A DNA stretch of 64,000 nt from Parvibaculum sp963975745. GTDB taxonomy: Bacteria; Pseudomonadota; Alphaproteobacteria; Parvibaculales; Parvibaculaceae. Positions 8,398-17,186 of this stretch are shown here, one piece after another (positions within the stretch are counted from its first letter, which is position 1; every line of letters starts with the position of its first letter). The stretch covers positions 62,001 through 126,000 of the forward strand of contig NZ_CAXBIB010000010.1 of NCBI RefSeq assembly GCF_963975745.1. Reading direction: 5' to 3'. The notes beneath the pieces were generated by a model, which was given only the letters and a program-made list of their open reading frames with translations, was not told the origin of the DNA and ran no database searches. The translations under genes and the position numbers were made by a program.

Positions 8398-8963
8398 CCA
8401 TCGAGGCCTACGAGTGTCAACTCGGGCCACTTCTCCTTCCAGCGCGCCGCCTTTTCGGCGAGACGGACGGCATTGAAATTGGCGACCGGATTGGGGCGGA
8501 CCGTCATCTTCGCAATGTCGTCGAAGCCGAACGGTGCATAGGTCCGCCAGCCGCCTTCCGCCGTCTGCACGCCGACCATGCAGGCCGGTGCCAGAAATCG
8601 GTCGATGCCGTCGGTCGCGCAGGTCAGCGGCGGATAGGGCATGCCGAATTTTTGCGGATACCAGAGGTGTACCCGCGCCTGGTTGCGCAGTTCAACCTCA
8701 ATGCCGAACTGCGCAAATAGGGCGCGCGCCCGCGCGATGGCGCGATCTTCCGCTTCCCAGCTCGTGTCAGGATCGAAATAGAAGATGTCGTAGTCCTTGA
8801 TGCCGTAGTCAGGCGTGCGACCCGTCAGGCCGTTCCATGCCGCCTGAAAGAGACTGCCCGACACAAGCCATGCGTCGGGCAGGTTCAAATCGGGCAGCCG
8901 GTCGAGGATCGTGCGGTTGGTTTCATTCGCTAGCGCGAGCGAAAGAAACCGGGCCTCGTCCAT
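8373..8963 (-). CDS. nucleotidyltransferase family protein (COG3575-like)
   Basis: This is a 196-residue protein of the bacterial nucleotidyltransferase-like family (COG3575/DUF925). It has the pattern VSGSLFQAAWN followed by KDYDIFYFDPD, which matches the G-S and D-x-D elements of the nucleotidyltransferase fold. The substrate is unknown. The start ATG 8963 lies 1 bp beyond the gcvPB stop codon (8965-8967), so translation is probably coupled to gcvPB. Its 3' end overlaps the convergent dienelactone hydrolase gene by 25 bp. A longer reading from 9110 would overlap gcvPB and has no family support. Confidence 0.75.
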   Translation of the reverse strand: MDEARFLSLALANETNRTILDRLPDLNLPDAWLVSGSLFQAAWNGLTGRTPDYGIKDYDIFYFDPDTSWEAEDRAIARARALFAQFGIEVELRNQARVHLWYPQKFGMPYPPLTCATDGIDRFLAPACMVGVQTAEGGWRTYAPFGFDDIAKMTVRPNPVANFNAVRLAEKAARWKEKWPELTLVGLDGQAASSRS

Positions 8964-8964
8964 G

Positions 8965-10542
8965 CTATTCGGCAGCCTGCTTCGGTGCCGGCGGCACCCA
9001 ACGTAGCACCGGGCTGCGGGCCGCGGCCGTCTCGTCGAGGCGGCGGCGGGGCGACAGATAAGGCGCGCCGGTGAAGCGCTCCTTGTCGTTCGACTTCGCG
9101 GCGCGGGCAAGATCCCTCAGCGTTGCGATGAAAAGATCGACCGCCTGCTTCGATTCGGTTTCGGTCGGTTCGATCAGCAATGCCCCATGTACCACGAGCG
9201 GGAAATACATGGTCATCGGATGATAACCTTCATCGATCATCGCCTTGGCAAAGTCGAGCGTCTCTACACCGGTTCCCTTCAGGAAGCGGTCGTCGAACAG
9301 CGCCTCATGCATGCACGGCCCCTCGAATGGTGCCGACAGATCGTTCTTCAGCGACGCCAGCACATAGTTGGCGTTCAGCACGGCGTCTTCAGCGACCTGC
9401 AACAAACCATCCGACCCGTGGCTCATCATGTAGGCAAGGGCCCGGACAAACATGCCCATCTGCCCGTGGAAGGCCGTCATGCGCCCGAAAGGCGTCATGC
9501 CGTCTGCCTTCGCATCCTCGTCGGTTTCGACCAGTCGGAAACCGTCTGCGCCATGTACCACATAGGGCCGCGGCGCAAAGGCCGCGAGGGCTTCGGAGAA
9601 AACCACCGGACCGGCACCCGGGCCGCCACCGCCATGAGGCGTCGAGAAGGTCTTGTGCAGGTTGATATGCATGGCGTCGACGCCGAGGTCACCCGGCCGG
9701 ACCCGGCCGACGATGGCGTTGAAGTTCGCACCGTCACAGTAGAAATAGGCGCCGGCCTCATGCACCGCATCGGCGATTTCAATGATGTCGCGCTCGAAAA
9801 GCCCGCATGTATTGGGGTTCGTCAGCATGATGGCGGCAACATCGGGACCCAGCTTTCCCTTGAAAGCGGCGAGATCGACGCGACCATCCTTGGTCACCGG
9901 AATGGATTCGACCTTGTATCCCAGCAATGCGGCGGTCGCGGGGTTCGTTCCATGGGCCGATTCCGGCACCAGCACCCGGCTGCGCACTTCATCCTCGCCG
10001 CGCGCAATCAAGGCCGCACGAATGGCCATCATGCCGCAAAGCTCGCCATGCGCACCGGCCTTGGGCGAGAGCGCCACGCCCGGCATGCCGGTCAGTTCCT
10101 TCAACCAATGGGCCAGTGTGTCCATCAGTTCCAGCGCACCCTGGACCGTCTTGACGGGCTGCAGCGGATGAATGTCGCCGATGCCCGGCAACCGTGCCAT
10201 TTTCTCGTTGAGACGCGGATTGTGCTTCATCGTGCAGGAACCGAGCGGATAGAGCCCTGCATCGATCGAATAGTTCTTGGACGACAGACGCACGTAATGG
10301 CGGACAATTTCAGGCTCCGACACACTCGGCAGGCCGACCCTCCCCTGGCGCTCGAAATTCCCGAGACGCGACGCAAAGGGTTCCGGCTCATCTAGGTCGA
10401 CGCCGCAGGCACCCGGATTGTCGAGTTCGAAGAGCAGCGCCTCCTCGAGTTGCAGGGCGCGGTTGCCTGTGAAGGTTTCGCGCGACGCCACGCCGATGCT
10501 GCCAATGGAAGTCGGTCGTCCCTGCTTGTTCATTCCGGACAT
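8965..10542 (-). CDS. gcvPB: glycine dehydrogenase (decarboxylating) subunit 2
   Basis: This is the C-terminal half of the split P-protein (525 residues). It holds the pyridoxal phosphate site: the lysine lies in NLHKTFSTPHGGGGPGAG. With GcvPA it decarboxylates glycine and passes the aminomethyl group to the lipoyl arm of GcvH. The start ATG 10542 shares one base with the gcvPA stop (TAATG), which shows tight coupling. Length is typical for this split form. The operon order is gcvT, gcvH, gcvPA, gcvPB, driven from the riboswitch at 13.6-13.8 kb. Confidence 0.97.
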   Translation of the reverse strand: MSGMNKQGRPTSIGSIGVASRETFTGNRALQLEEALLFELDNPGACGVDLDEPEPFASRLGNFERQGRVGLPSVSEPEIVRHYVRLSSKNYSIDAGLYPLGSCTMKHNPRLNEKMARLPGIGDIHPLQPVKTVQGALELMDTLAHWLKELTGMPGVALSPKAGAHGELCGMMAIRAALIARGEDEVRSRVLVPESAHGTNPATAALLGYKVESIPVTKDGRVDLAAFKGKLGPDVAAIMLTNPNTCGLFERDIIEIADAVHEAGAYFYCDGANFNAIVGRVRPGDLGVDAMHINLHKTFSTPHGGGGPGAGPVVFSEALAAFAPRPYVVHGADGFRLVETDEDAKADGMTPFGRMTAFHGQMGMFVRALAYMMSHGSDGLLQVAEDAVLNANYVLASLKNDLSAPFEGPCMHEALFDDRFLKGTGVETLDFAKAMIDEGYHPMTMYFPLVVHGALLIEPTETESKQAVDLFIATLRDLARAAKSNDKERFTGAPYLSPRRRLDETAAARSPVLRWVPPAPKQAAE

Positions 10543-11885
10543 TACAGAACCTCCTCAAGCGCTGCGGCATAGGCAGCGCGGTCGGTATCGGTATTGATTT
10601 CGGTCGATGCGACGATCAGCAGATCGTCAAGACCGGCGCCCGGCAGCAACCGCGATGCGGGCACGCCACCCAGAATGCCCTTGTCGGCCAGCGCATCGAC
10701 GACTTCCGCTGCAGATCGCGGCAAACGCATGGTGAACTCATTGAAGAATGCCTGATTGAGAATCTCGACGCCCGGCACCCTTGCCAGACGTTCGGCAAGA
10801 TTGACAGCGGCCGCGTGATTGATCCGCGCCAGACGTTTGTATCCTTCCTCCCCCAGCAACGACATGTGGATGGTGAAGGCGAGACAGCAAAGGCCCGAAT
10901 TGGTGCAGATATTGGAAGTCGCCTTCTCGCGGCGAATGTGCTGTTCGCGGGTCGACAATGTCAGGACGAAACCGCGCCTGCCGTCGGCATCGACCGTCTC
11001 GCCGCAGAGGCGGCCCGGCATCTGACGCACGAATTTCTGCCGTGTTGCGAACAGACCGACATAGGGGCCGCCAAAATTGAGACCGTTGCCGATCGATTGA
11101 CCCTCGCCGACCACAATGTCGGCGCCCATGTCGCCAGGTGGCGTTACCGCGCCCAGCGATACGATTTCGGGCACGACGGCGATCAGCAGCGCTCCCCTGG
11201 CATGGGCCGCTTCGGCGATCGGGCGCAGATCAACCAGTTCGCCGAAGAAACCCGGGGTCTGGACAACGACACAGCTTGTGTCGTCGGCAATATGAGCAGC
11301 GATGTCTTCCGAGTTACCGGGAAGTGCCGGCGGCATGACCTCGAGCTCATAGTCGGCGAAATCCGAAATATTTTTCACGACCTCTGCATATTGCGGATGC
11401 AAGGTGCCCGAGAGGACCGCCTTCTTGCGCTTTGTCACGCGATGCGCCATCAGCACCGCCTCGCCGCAGCCGGTCGATCCGTCATACATCGAGGCATTGG
11501 CGACATCCATGCCTGTGATCATCGCCACCTGGGTCTGGAACTCGAAAAGATACTGCAGCGTGCCTTGCGTGATCTCGGGCTGATACGGCGTGTAGGACGT
11601 CAGAAATTCCGACCGCTGAATCAGATGGTCGACGGCGGCCGGCACATGGTGACGATAGGCCCCTGCCCCGACAAAGAACGGGACCGAACCGGCCGCAACG
11701 TTCTTCGACGCCATTCCCGACAGTGCGCGCTCGACTTCCATCTCGCCCTGCCTGCGCGGCAGATCGACCAGGCCGCCCAAGCGTGCGCGTTCCGGCACGT
11801 CACGGAACAGCTCATCGACGCTTTTCGCACCGATGACGCCCAGCATTTCATGACGGTCGGCTTCGGTCAGGGGCAGATAACGCAT
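10542..11885 (-). CDS. gcvPA: glycine dehydrogenase (decarboxylating) subunit 1
   Basis: The N-terminal half of the split P-protein has 447 residues and forms a heterotetramer with GcvPB. The beginning MRYLPLTEADRHEML is the conserved N terminus of this family, which fixes ATG 11885. Codons upstream to 11924 are open but do not match relatives. An AAAGGA ribosome site lies about 12 bp upstream. The half contributes the structural part of the P-protein active site but lacks the pyridoxal lysine. Its stop codon overlaps the gcvPB start by one base. Confidence 0.96.
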   Translation of the reverse strand: MRYLPLTEADRHEMLGVIGAKSVDELFRDVPERARLGGLVDLPRRQGEMEVERALSGMASKNVAAGSVPFFVGAGAYRHHVPAAVDHLIQRSEFLTSYTPYQPEITQGTLQYLFEFQTQVAMITGMDVANASMYDGSTGCGEAVLMAHRVTKRKKAVLSGTLHPQYAEVVKNISDFADYELEVMPPALPGNSEDIAAHIADDTSCVVVQTPGFFGELVDLRPIAEAAHARGALLIAVVPEIVSLGAVTPPGDMGADIVVGEGQSIGNGLNFGGPYVGLFATRQKFVRQMPGRLCGETVDADGRRGFVLTLSTREQHIRREKATSNICTNSGLCCLAFTIHMSLLGEEGYKRLARINHAAAVNLAERLARVPGVEILNQAFFNEFTMRLPRSAAEVVDALADKGILGGVPASRLLPGAGLDDLLIVASTEINTDTDRAAYAAALEEVL

Positions 11886-11945
11886 GATCGCAAGGTCCTT
11901 TTCGTGGATTGTGCGTGACGACACGTCGCGGCGCGTCGCGCCGGA

Positions 11946-12323
11946 TCAGTGCAGGCCTTCGACGAATTCCTTGTAGGCAGTCTCGTCCATCAGTTTCTCC
12001 AGTTCGGAGGGATCCGACATACGGAGTTTCACGAACCAGCCATCCCCCATGGCATCCTCGTTAACGCCCGCAGGGGTCGCCTCGATGTCGCTGTTGACAT
12101 CGATCACCTCTCCGCTCACCGGCGTGTAAACCTCGCTGGCTGCCTTGACGCTTTCCACCACGGCCGCTTCATCGCCCGCCTCGATGGTCTTTCCCACTTC
12201 AGGCAGTTCCACATAGACGACGTCGCCCAGCTGTTCCTGCGCATAGTCGGTGATGCCGATGGTCGCGATGTCGCCATCGATGCGAACCCATTCATGCTGA
12301 TCGGTAAAACGAATGTCGCTCAT
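11946..12323 (-). CDS. gcvH: glycine cleavage system H protein
   Basis: GcvH is the 125-residue lipoyl carrier of the glycine cleavage complex. The lipoylated lysine is K60 in VESVKAASEVYTPVSG. It shuttles the aminomethyl group from the P-protein to GcvT and the reducing power to dihydrolipoyl dehydrogenase. The start is ATG 12323. It sits 33 bp after gcvT and 60 bp before gcvPA on the same strand. Confidence 0.98.
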   Translation of the reverse strand: MSDIRFTDQHEWVRIDGDIATIGITDYAQEQLGDVVYVELPEVGKTIEAGDEAAVVESVKAASEVYTPVSGEVIDVNSDIEATPAGVNEDAMGDGWFVKLRMSDPSELEKLMDETAYKEFVEGLH

Positions 12324-12356
12324 CTGAAATCCTCTGACCCCTTGCTGAAGGCACTC

Positions 12357-13493
12357 TTAGTTGCCCCGATAAAAACGCTTTTCGACGAACGGCATGGCCG
12401 CAACATGCGCGGCACGCCCCTTGCCGCGCACCATCAATTCGACGGCGGTTCCCGTCTTTGCCGAATCCGCCGCGACATAGCCCATCGCAATGGGGCCACC
12501 GACGCTCGGCCCGTAGCCACCGCTTGTCACCACGCCGATCTTGCTGCCGCGGGCAAATATTTCCGTTCCCTCTCGCGCGGGAGCCTTGCCATCGGGCAGC
12601 AGTCCGACGCGCTTGCGCGGCGCACCCTTCGCAATCTGTGCAAGAATGATCTTCGCGCCCGGAAAATTCGCTTCCTCGCGGCGGCGCTTCGCGATCGTCC
12701 AGGTCAGCGCGGCCTCGATCGGCGTCGTCGTTTCGTCGATGTCATGCCCATAGAGACAGAGGCCTGCTTCCAGACGCAACGAGTCGCGCGCGCCGAGCCC
12801 GATCGGCCGGACTTCCGGTTCGGCCAGCAATGCCCTCGCCAAGGTCACCGCGTCGGCTTCCGGCACCGAAATCTCATACCCGTCCTCACCGGTATAGCCG
12901 GAGCGGCTGACCATGCAGGAGATGCCCGCGACCTGCATGTCGCGGGCGGTCATGAATTCCTGTGCCGCGGCGTCCGGGGCGAACCGCGCAAAGACGTCGG
13001 CCGCCCTGGGGCCCTGCAGAGCGATCAGTGCGCGGTCCTCGATCCGCTGGAGAACGACACCCGCCGGGAGGTGGGCCTCTATGTGTGCGAAATCGGCTGC
13101 CTTGCAGGCCGCGTTGACGATCAGAAACAGGCGGCCGTCCATCAGGGTCCGGGTCACCATAAGGTCGTCGCGGATACCTCCCTTGTCGTTCAGCAGCAGC
13201 GTGTAGCGTATCGCGCCGGGCGCAAGGTTGAGGATGTCGCCCGGCGTGAGCGCTTCGATCGCGCGGGCGACCGTTTCATGGTCGGGTCCGGTGAGCCAAG
13301 CCTGCCCCATATGCGACACATCGAACAATCCCGCCGCCTCTCGCGTGTGCAGATGCTCGGCCAGCACGCCGTCAGCGTATTGGACCGGCATGTCATATCC
13401 GGCGAAAGGCACCATTTTCGCGCCCCGTTCGACATGGAGCGCATGAAGCGGCGTTATCTCGAGATGGTCCGGGGCAACGGCAGGTTCCGACAT
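12357..13493 (-). CDS. gcvT: aminomethyltransferase (glycine cleavage T protein)
   Basis: GcvT takes the aminomethyl group from GcvH and, with tetrahydrofolate, releases ammonia and methylene-tetrahydrofolate. The 378-residue protein has the early block TPLHALHVERGAKMVPFAGYDMPVQY. The middle part has GYTGEDGYEISVP, and the C-terminal beta-barrel ends in KRFYRGN. I chose ATG 13493 (MSEPAVAPDH); 13532 is in frame but lacks family support. It is the first gene after the glycine riboswitch leader, so the operon is expected to respond to glycine. Confidence 0.96.
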   Translation of the reverse strand: MSEPAVAPDHLEITPLHALHVERGAKMVPFAGYDMPVQYADGVLAEHLHTREAAGLFDVSHMGQAWLTGPDHETVARAIEALTPGDILNLAPGAIRYTLLLNDKGGIRDDLMVTRTLMDGRLFLIVNAACKAADFAHIEAHLPAGVVLQRIEDRALIALQGPRAADVFARFAPDAAAQEFMTARDMQVAGISCMVSRSGYTGEDGYEISVPEADAVTLARALLAEPEVRPIGLGARDSLRLEAGLCLYGHDIDETTTPIEAALTWTIAKRRREEANFPGAKIILAQIAKGAPRKRVGLLPDGKAPAREGTEIFARGSKIGVVTSGGYGPSVGGPIAMGYVAADSAKTGTAVELMVRGKGRAAHVAAMPFVEKRFYRGN

Positions 13494-13570
13494 CAGGCTT
13501 CCAGGCTCGTTCCTTGGACGACAGCGAATCAAATGGGTCGCTACATCGGCAAATTTCTTCGCCTGTAGCG

Positions 13571-13775
13571 CCCCACTCTGTCGCGGTACCTGAGAGATTT
13601 CGCGGTGGCGATCAATGCCGTTCCGCTTACGCCCTTCGGTGAGCCCGGCAAATCGGCCGCCGGCCTGCTTTCCAGAGATTCATCCCCCTGCGGTCCCTTG
13701 TGCCTGAGAGTTTCCGGGGCGGTTGCTCCTTCGGCGCCGGAGCCTAGTGCGCGCTCCGATCTCTCCCGCAGAGTT
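13571..13775 (-). promoter_or_regulatory. tandem glycine riboswitch upstream of gcvT
   Basis: On the minus strand two aptamer-like units can be read in order. The first has GCGGGAGAG, then GGCGCCGAAGGAGCAA and AACTCTCAGGCA, followed by GGGACCGCAGGGGG. The second has CTCTGG, then CACCGAAGGGCGTAAGC and ATCTCTCAGGTACCG, followed by GACAGAGTGGGGC. These are the hallmarks of the cooperative tandem glycine riboswitch, which typically turns glycine cleavage genes on when glycine is high. No clear intrinsic terminator lies between aptamer 2 and gcvT, so control of translation initiation is more likely; that is inference. Confidence 0.93.
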
Positions 13776-13796
13776 CATCTGAGTTGAGTGGGGCCG

Positions 13797-13824
13797 ATCA
13801 TATGGGGCGCCCGACGAGAGTCAA
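13797..13824 (-). promoter_or_regulatory. sigma70-type promoter of the gcv operon
   Basis: On the minus strand TTGACT (13824-13819) is followed by a 16-nt spacer and TATGAT (13802-13797). This is close to consensus. Transcription would begin near 13790, just ahead of the first glycine aptamer, so placement fits exactly. Confidence 0.75.
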
Positions 13825-13889
13825 TCGCGCGGCCGCCGAAACCCGTCAAAAACGGCCGAAAACGGCGATTCGCGGGCCTTGAGCCCGTT

Positions 13890-14498
13890 TCAGCGAATGG
13901 GTGTGTAGGCGGCGCTGCGATTGTAGGCCAGTTGCTCTGCCGAGAGCTGAAATCCGACCAGGACCTGATAAATGCGTCCGTCAGCCGCGCCGCCATAGGG
14001 CAGGATCGTTCCCTCGACGGTTTTGACAAAACGCGCCTGACGCTGCCCGGCCGGAAAATTTACCGGAATCTGATATATCTGCTTCTTGTCCAGCGTGTCG
14101 AAACGCCGCATCACGGCGACGAATACATTGAATGTCAGGTCGCGGGTCGTTGCGGCCGGTCCAAGCTCGGCCACGCCATCAAAGGCGAGGTCGACAGTGA
14201 TGGTGGCGTCGTCGGTGTTGTACATGCACTTGGAGACCACCCGGCCGATCTCGGCGCGCGCCACAATATCGGTCAGATCCGTCCCCGAACCCCGCAGCAC
14301 CGTCACATGATCGGTCTCGTTCAACACGCCCACCTGGGGACAGGGCAGTTGCGTCGTGCCCCCTTCCCTTTCGCCGCCGCCGAACGGATTGAGCGAAGAA
14401 CAGCCGCCAAGCGCAAGCGACGCGACCAGCGCAATGCCAGCATGGCGATGGAGTCCGGTCAGGCGCGGCAGGCGTCGGAGCGCAGTCGAAAACGGCAT
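13890..14498 (-). CDS. conserved alphaproteobacterial lipoprotein
   Basis: This 202-residue protein has a signal sequence with a lipobox LALGGC, and the lipidated residue is Cys33. The mature part begins SSLNPFGGG. The rest is a soluble beta-rich domain with no catalytic motif that I recognise. It is likely anchored in the outer or inner membrane facing the periplasm. It is divergent from ispH across a 258-bp gap and lies upstream of the gcv promoter on the same strand. The function is unknown. Confidence 0.8.
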   Translation of the reverse strand: MPFSTALRRLPRLTGLHRHAGIALVASLALGGCSSLNPFGGGEREGGTTQLPCPQVGVLNETDHVTVLRGSGTDLTDIVARAEIGRVVSKCMYNTDDATITVDLAFDGVAELGPAATTRDLTFNVFVAVMRRFDTLDKKQIYQIPVNFPAGQRQARFVKTVEGTILPYGGAADGRIYQVLVGFQLSAEQLAYNRSAAYTPIR

Positions 14499-14756
14499 CT
14501 GGTGTCACTCGATCTGTTGTGTTGTCTGTTGCGTTGGCGGGCGCGCGACCGGCTGACAGCCGATCGGCGGTATTCTTGACTTTCCCCGGCGGGACCCCTC
14601 TATTACCGGCAGTGGGTGACCTCGAAAGCCTTGCATTTCATAAGGTTAGGCAAGATATCCGGGCCGTTTCCGTCGGCATGGAAACTCTATCGGAGTGGCC
14701 CCGAAGTCACAAGACGGCACAGGCCGGACCCGGCCGGCAAGGTTCCCGAACACGCT

Positions 14757-15713
14757 ATGAGCGATGCACTGGCAAAACCGCGATTGACGCTGCTGCTGGC
14801 AAGCCCGCGAGGGTTCTGTGCCGGCGTCGACCGCGCGATCCAGATCGTCGAAATAGCGATCGAAAAGTTCGGTGCGCCCGTCTATGTGCGGCATGAGATC
14901 GTCCATAACCGTTTTGTGGTCGAGAGCCTCGAGCGCAAGGGCGCCATCTTTGTCGAGGAACTGGACGAGGTGCCGCCCGGCGCCAAGGTCATTTTTTCAG
15001 CGCATGGCGTACCGAAATCGGTTCCCGCAGAGGCGCAGGCGCGGGAACTCATCTATCTCGATGCCACCTGTCCGCTGGTTTCGAAGGTCCATGTCGAGGC
15101 AGAACGACTGCATGAGCGTGGCCTTGAAATCCTGCTGATCGGCCATGCCGGCCATCCCGAAGTCATCGGGACAATGGGACAGCTTCCCGAGGGTGCCGTC
15201 CGACTGATCGAAACGGTCGCCGACGCCGAGACCCACCAGCCGGCGGACCCTGCCAAACTTGCCTTTATCACCCAGACCACGCTGTCGGTCGACGACACAG
15301 CCGAGATCGTTTCCGTATTACGCCAACGCTTTCCAGAAATAGCAGGGCCGCACAAGGAAGACATTTGCTACGCCACAACCAATCGGCAGGAGGCGGTCAA
15401 GGCGATTGCGCCGCGCACCGATGCCATGCTGGTAATCGGCGCACCCAACTCGTCGAACTCGATGCGGCTGGTCGAGGTCGCCGAGCGGTCGGGATGTGCC
15501 TATGCAGCACTGGTTCAACGCGCGAGCGACATAGACTGGAAGGCGCTAGGAAAGCCGGGCATTGTCGGCCTGACAGCGGGTGCAAGTGCCCCGGAGGTGC
15601 TGGTCGAAGAGGTCATTGAAGCCTTTCGCTCCCGCTTCGATCTGACGGTCGAGGATATTCCCGTGCGACGCGAATCGGTACAGTTCAAGCTGCCGCGCGC
15701 GCTCGCGGTCTGA
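14757..15713 (+). CDS. ispH: 4-hydroxy-3-methylbut-2-enyl diphosphate reductase
   Basis: IspH is the last enzyme of the MEP pathway and makes isopentenyl and dimethylallyl diphosphate. The 318-residue protein has the three cluster cysteines: C21 in SPRGFCAGVDRA, one in LDATCPLVSKVH and one in EDICYATTNRQ. The Glu/His substrate residues SAHGVP and GHAGHPEVIG are also present. I chose ATG 14757 (MSDALAKPRLTLLL). An open stretch back to 14616 is leader sequence; it includes a short hairpin at GTTTCC...GGAAAC (14668-14687). A weak promoter (CTTGAC at 14575, CTATTA near 14600, long spacer) is possible. thrB and rnhA follow. Confidence 0.97.
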   Translation: MSDALAKPRLTLLLASPRGFCAGVDRAIQIVEIAIEKFGAPVYVRHEIVHNRFVVESLERKGAIFVEELDEVPPGAKVIFSAHGVPKSVPAEAQARELIYLDATCPLVSKVHVEAERLHERGLEILLIGHAGHPEVIGTMGQLPEGAVRLIETVADAETHQPADPAKLAFITQTTLSVDDTAEIVSVLRQRFPEIAGPHKEDICYATTNRQEAVKAIAPRTDAMLVIGAPNSSNSMRLVEVAERSGCAYAALVQRASDIDWKALGKPGIVGLTAGASAPEVLVEEVIEAFRSRFDLTVEDIPVRRESVQFKLPRALAV

Positions 15714-15724
15714 GCGGGGGATCC

Positions 15725-16690
15725 ATGGCCGTCTACACGGAAGTACCCGACGAGGAGCTTGAAGAGTTCCTTGCCGCATACGACATCGGCTCCCTGTTGT
15801 CCTACAAGGGTATCGCCGAAGGTGTCGAAAACTCCAACTACATGCTGCATACGGACAAAGGCACGTATTTCCTGACGCTCTATGAGAAACGTGTCGCCGA
15901 GGCGGACCTCCCGTTCTTTCTCGGACTGATGAACCATCTGGCGGATCACGGCATCAATTGCCCCACTCCCATCCGCAACCGCCAGGGCACAATGCTGGGC
16001 GAACTGTCCGGACGGCCGGCCGTTATCGTCAGCTTTCTCGAGGGTGTGCATGTGCGGCGGCCGCAACCGCGCCACTGTGTCGAGGTTGGACGTGCACTTG
16101 CCGGCATGCATCTCGCCGGACGCGATTTCGCCTTGAGAAGACCCAACGCACTCAATATCGACGGCTGGGGGCCGCTTTTCGATTCCTGCCGCGACGGTAT
16201 CGACAGACTCGGCGCTGGCCTGGCTCAGGAGCTCGATCGCGAGCTGGGCGTGCTCGGCCATGAATGGCCACGTGATCTTCCGTCCGGCGTCATTCATGCC
16301 GATCTCTTTCCCGACAATGTGTTTTTCATCGGTGACCGTCTGTCGGGCCTGATCGACTTCTATTTCGCCTGCAACGATGCCTTCGCCTACGATCTTGCCA
16401 TCTGCCTCAATGCATGGTGCTTTGAAAACGATGGTGCGTTCAACATCACCAAGGCGCGCGCCCTGCTGCAGGCCTATGCACAGGTACGCCCACTTGAGGC
16501 GAATGAACTTTCGGCGCTACCTCTGCTGGCGCGCGGCGCGGCGATGCGTTTTCTGCTTACGCGTCTCTACGACTGGATCAATCATCTGCCGGGGGCCTTC
16601 GTAAAGCCCAAGAATCCGAACGAGTATCTGCTCCGCCTTCGCTTCCACCGCGGCATCTCGTCGCCACGCAGCTATGGGCTCGATGTATGA
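15725..16690 (+). CDS. thrB: homoserine kinase (APH-fold type)
   Basis: This 321-residue homoserine kinase belongs to the aminoglycoside-phosphotransferase fold, unlike the GHMP-type ThrB of E. coli. It phosphorylates homoserine for threonine synthesis. Visible motifs are the catalytic block VIHADLFPDNVFF near residue 190 and the metal site LIDFYFACNDAFAYDLA. Its partner threonine synthase is also in the window at 24334-25740. The start ATG 15725 has a GGGGG ribosome site and lies 11 bp after ispH. The stop overlaps the rnhA start by four bases. Confidence 0.95.
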   Translation: MAVYTEVPDEELEEFLAAYDIGSLLSYKGIAEGVENSNYMLHTDKGTYFLTLYEKRVAEADLPFFLGLMNHLADHGINCPTPIRNRQGTMLGELSGRPAVIVSFLEGVHVRRPQPRHCVEVGRALAGMHLAGRDFALRRPNALNIDGWGPLFDSCRDGIDRLGAGLAQELDRELGVLGHEWPRDLPSGVIHADLFPDNVFFIGDRLSGLIDFYFACNDAFAYDLAICLNAWCFENDGAFNITKARALLQAYAQVRPLEANELSALPLLARGAAMRFLLTRLYDWINHLPGAFVKPKNPNEYLLRLRFHRGISSPRSYGLDV

Positions 16691-17139
16691 CTCGCGAGAC
16701 GGTCGAGATCTATACGGATGGCGCCTGTTCCGGCAATCCGGGACCGGGCGGCTGGGGCGCCCTGATGATCTGGAACGGTCACGAGAAGGAACTTTCAGGC
16801 GGCGAGCCTGCCACCACCAACAATCGCATGGAACTGATGGCTGCCATCATGGCACTTGAAGCGCTCAAGCACGGCACACATGTGCGCATCCACACCGACA
16901 GCACCTATGTGAAGGACGGCATCACCAAGTGGATTCACAACTGGAAAAAGAACGGCTGGAGAAATGCCGCAAAGCAACCGGTCAAGAATGCCGAACTCTG
17001 GAAGCGGCTGGAGACCGCCCTCGAAACCCATGAGGTGAGCTGGCACTGGGTCAAAGGGCACTCCGATCATCCGGAAAACGACCGCGCCGACGCGCTGGCG
17101 CGGCAGGGGATGGCCCCCTATCTTCCGACATCCAAATGA
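16687..17139 (+). CDS. rnhA: ribonuclease HI
   Basis: This is a 150-residue RNase HI, which cuts the RNA strand of RNA-DNA hybrids. The four acidic metal ligands are visible: D11 (IYTDGACSGNPG), E49 (TNNRMELMA), D71 (IHTDSTYV) and the Asp in ENDRADALA. The basic handle region TKWIHNWKKNGW is present. Its ATGA overlap with thrB shows translational coupling. A bidirectional terminator lies just after the stop codon. Confidence 0.98.
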   Translation: MTRETVEIYTDGACSGNPGPGGWGALMIWNGHEKELSGGEPATTNNRMELMAAIMALEALKHGTHVRIHTDSTYVKDGITKWIHNWKKNGWRNAAKQPVKNAELWKRLETALETHEVSWHWVKGHSDHPENDRADALARQGMAPYLPTSK

Positions 17140-17140
17140 A

Positions 17141-17166
17141 AAAGGGCCCCGTTTCCGGGGCCCTTT
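17141..17166. terminator. bidirectional terminator between rnhA and peroxiredoxin
   Basis: A perfect 10-bp stem (17141-17150 with 17157-17166) has a 6-nt loop, with A and T ends. It lies between the convergent rnhA and peroxiredoxin genes and can serve both strands. Confidence 0.85.
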
Positions 17167-17186
17167 CAGTTTCGATCATTCAGTGT

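Noticed and set aside
13788..14579. 263-codon plus-strand frame opposite the lipoprotein gene
   Set aside because: The minus strand has a clear lipobox and signal peptide; the plus frame is a shadow.
14616..14756. Longer IspH start at 14616
   Set aside because: The family N terminus begins near PRLTLLLASPRGFCAG, so ATG 14757 fits; the extra 47 residues have no homology.
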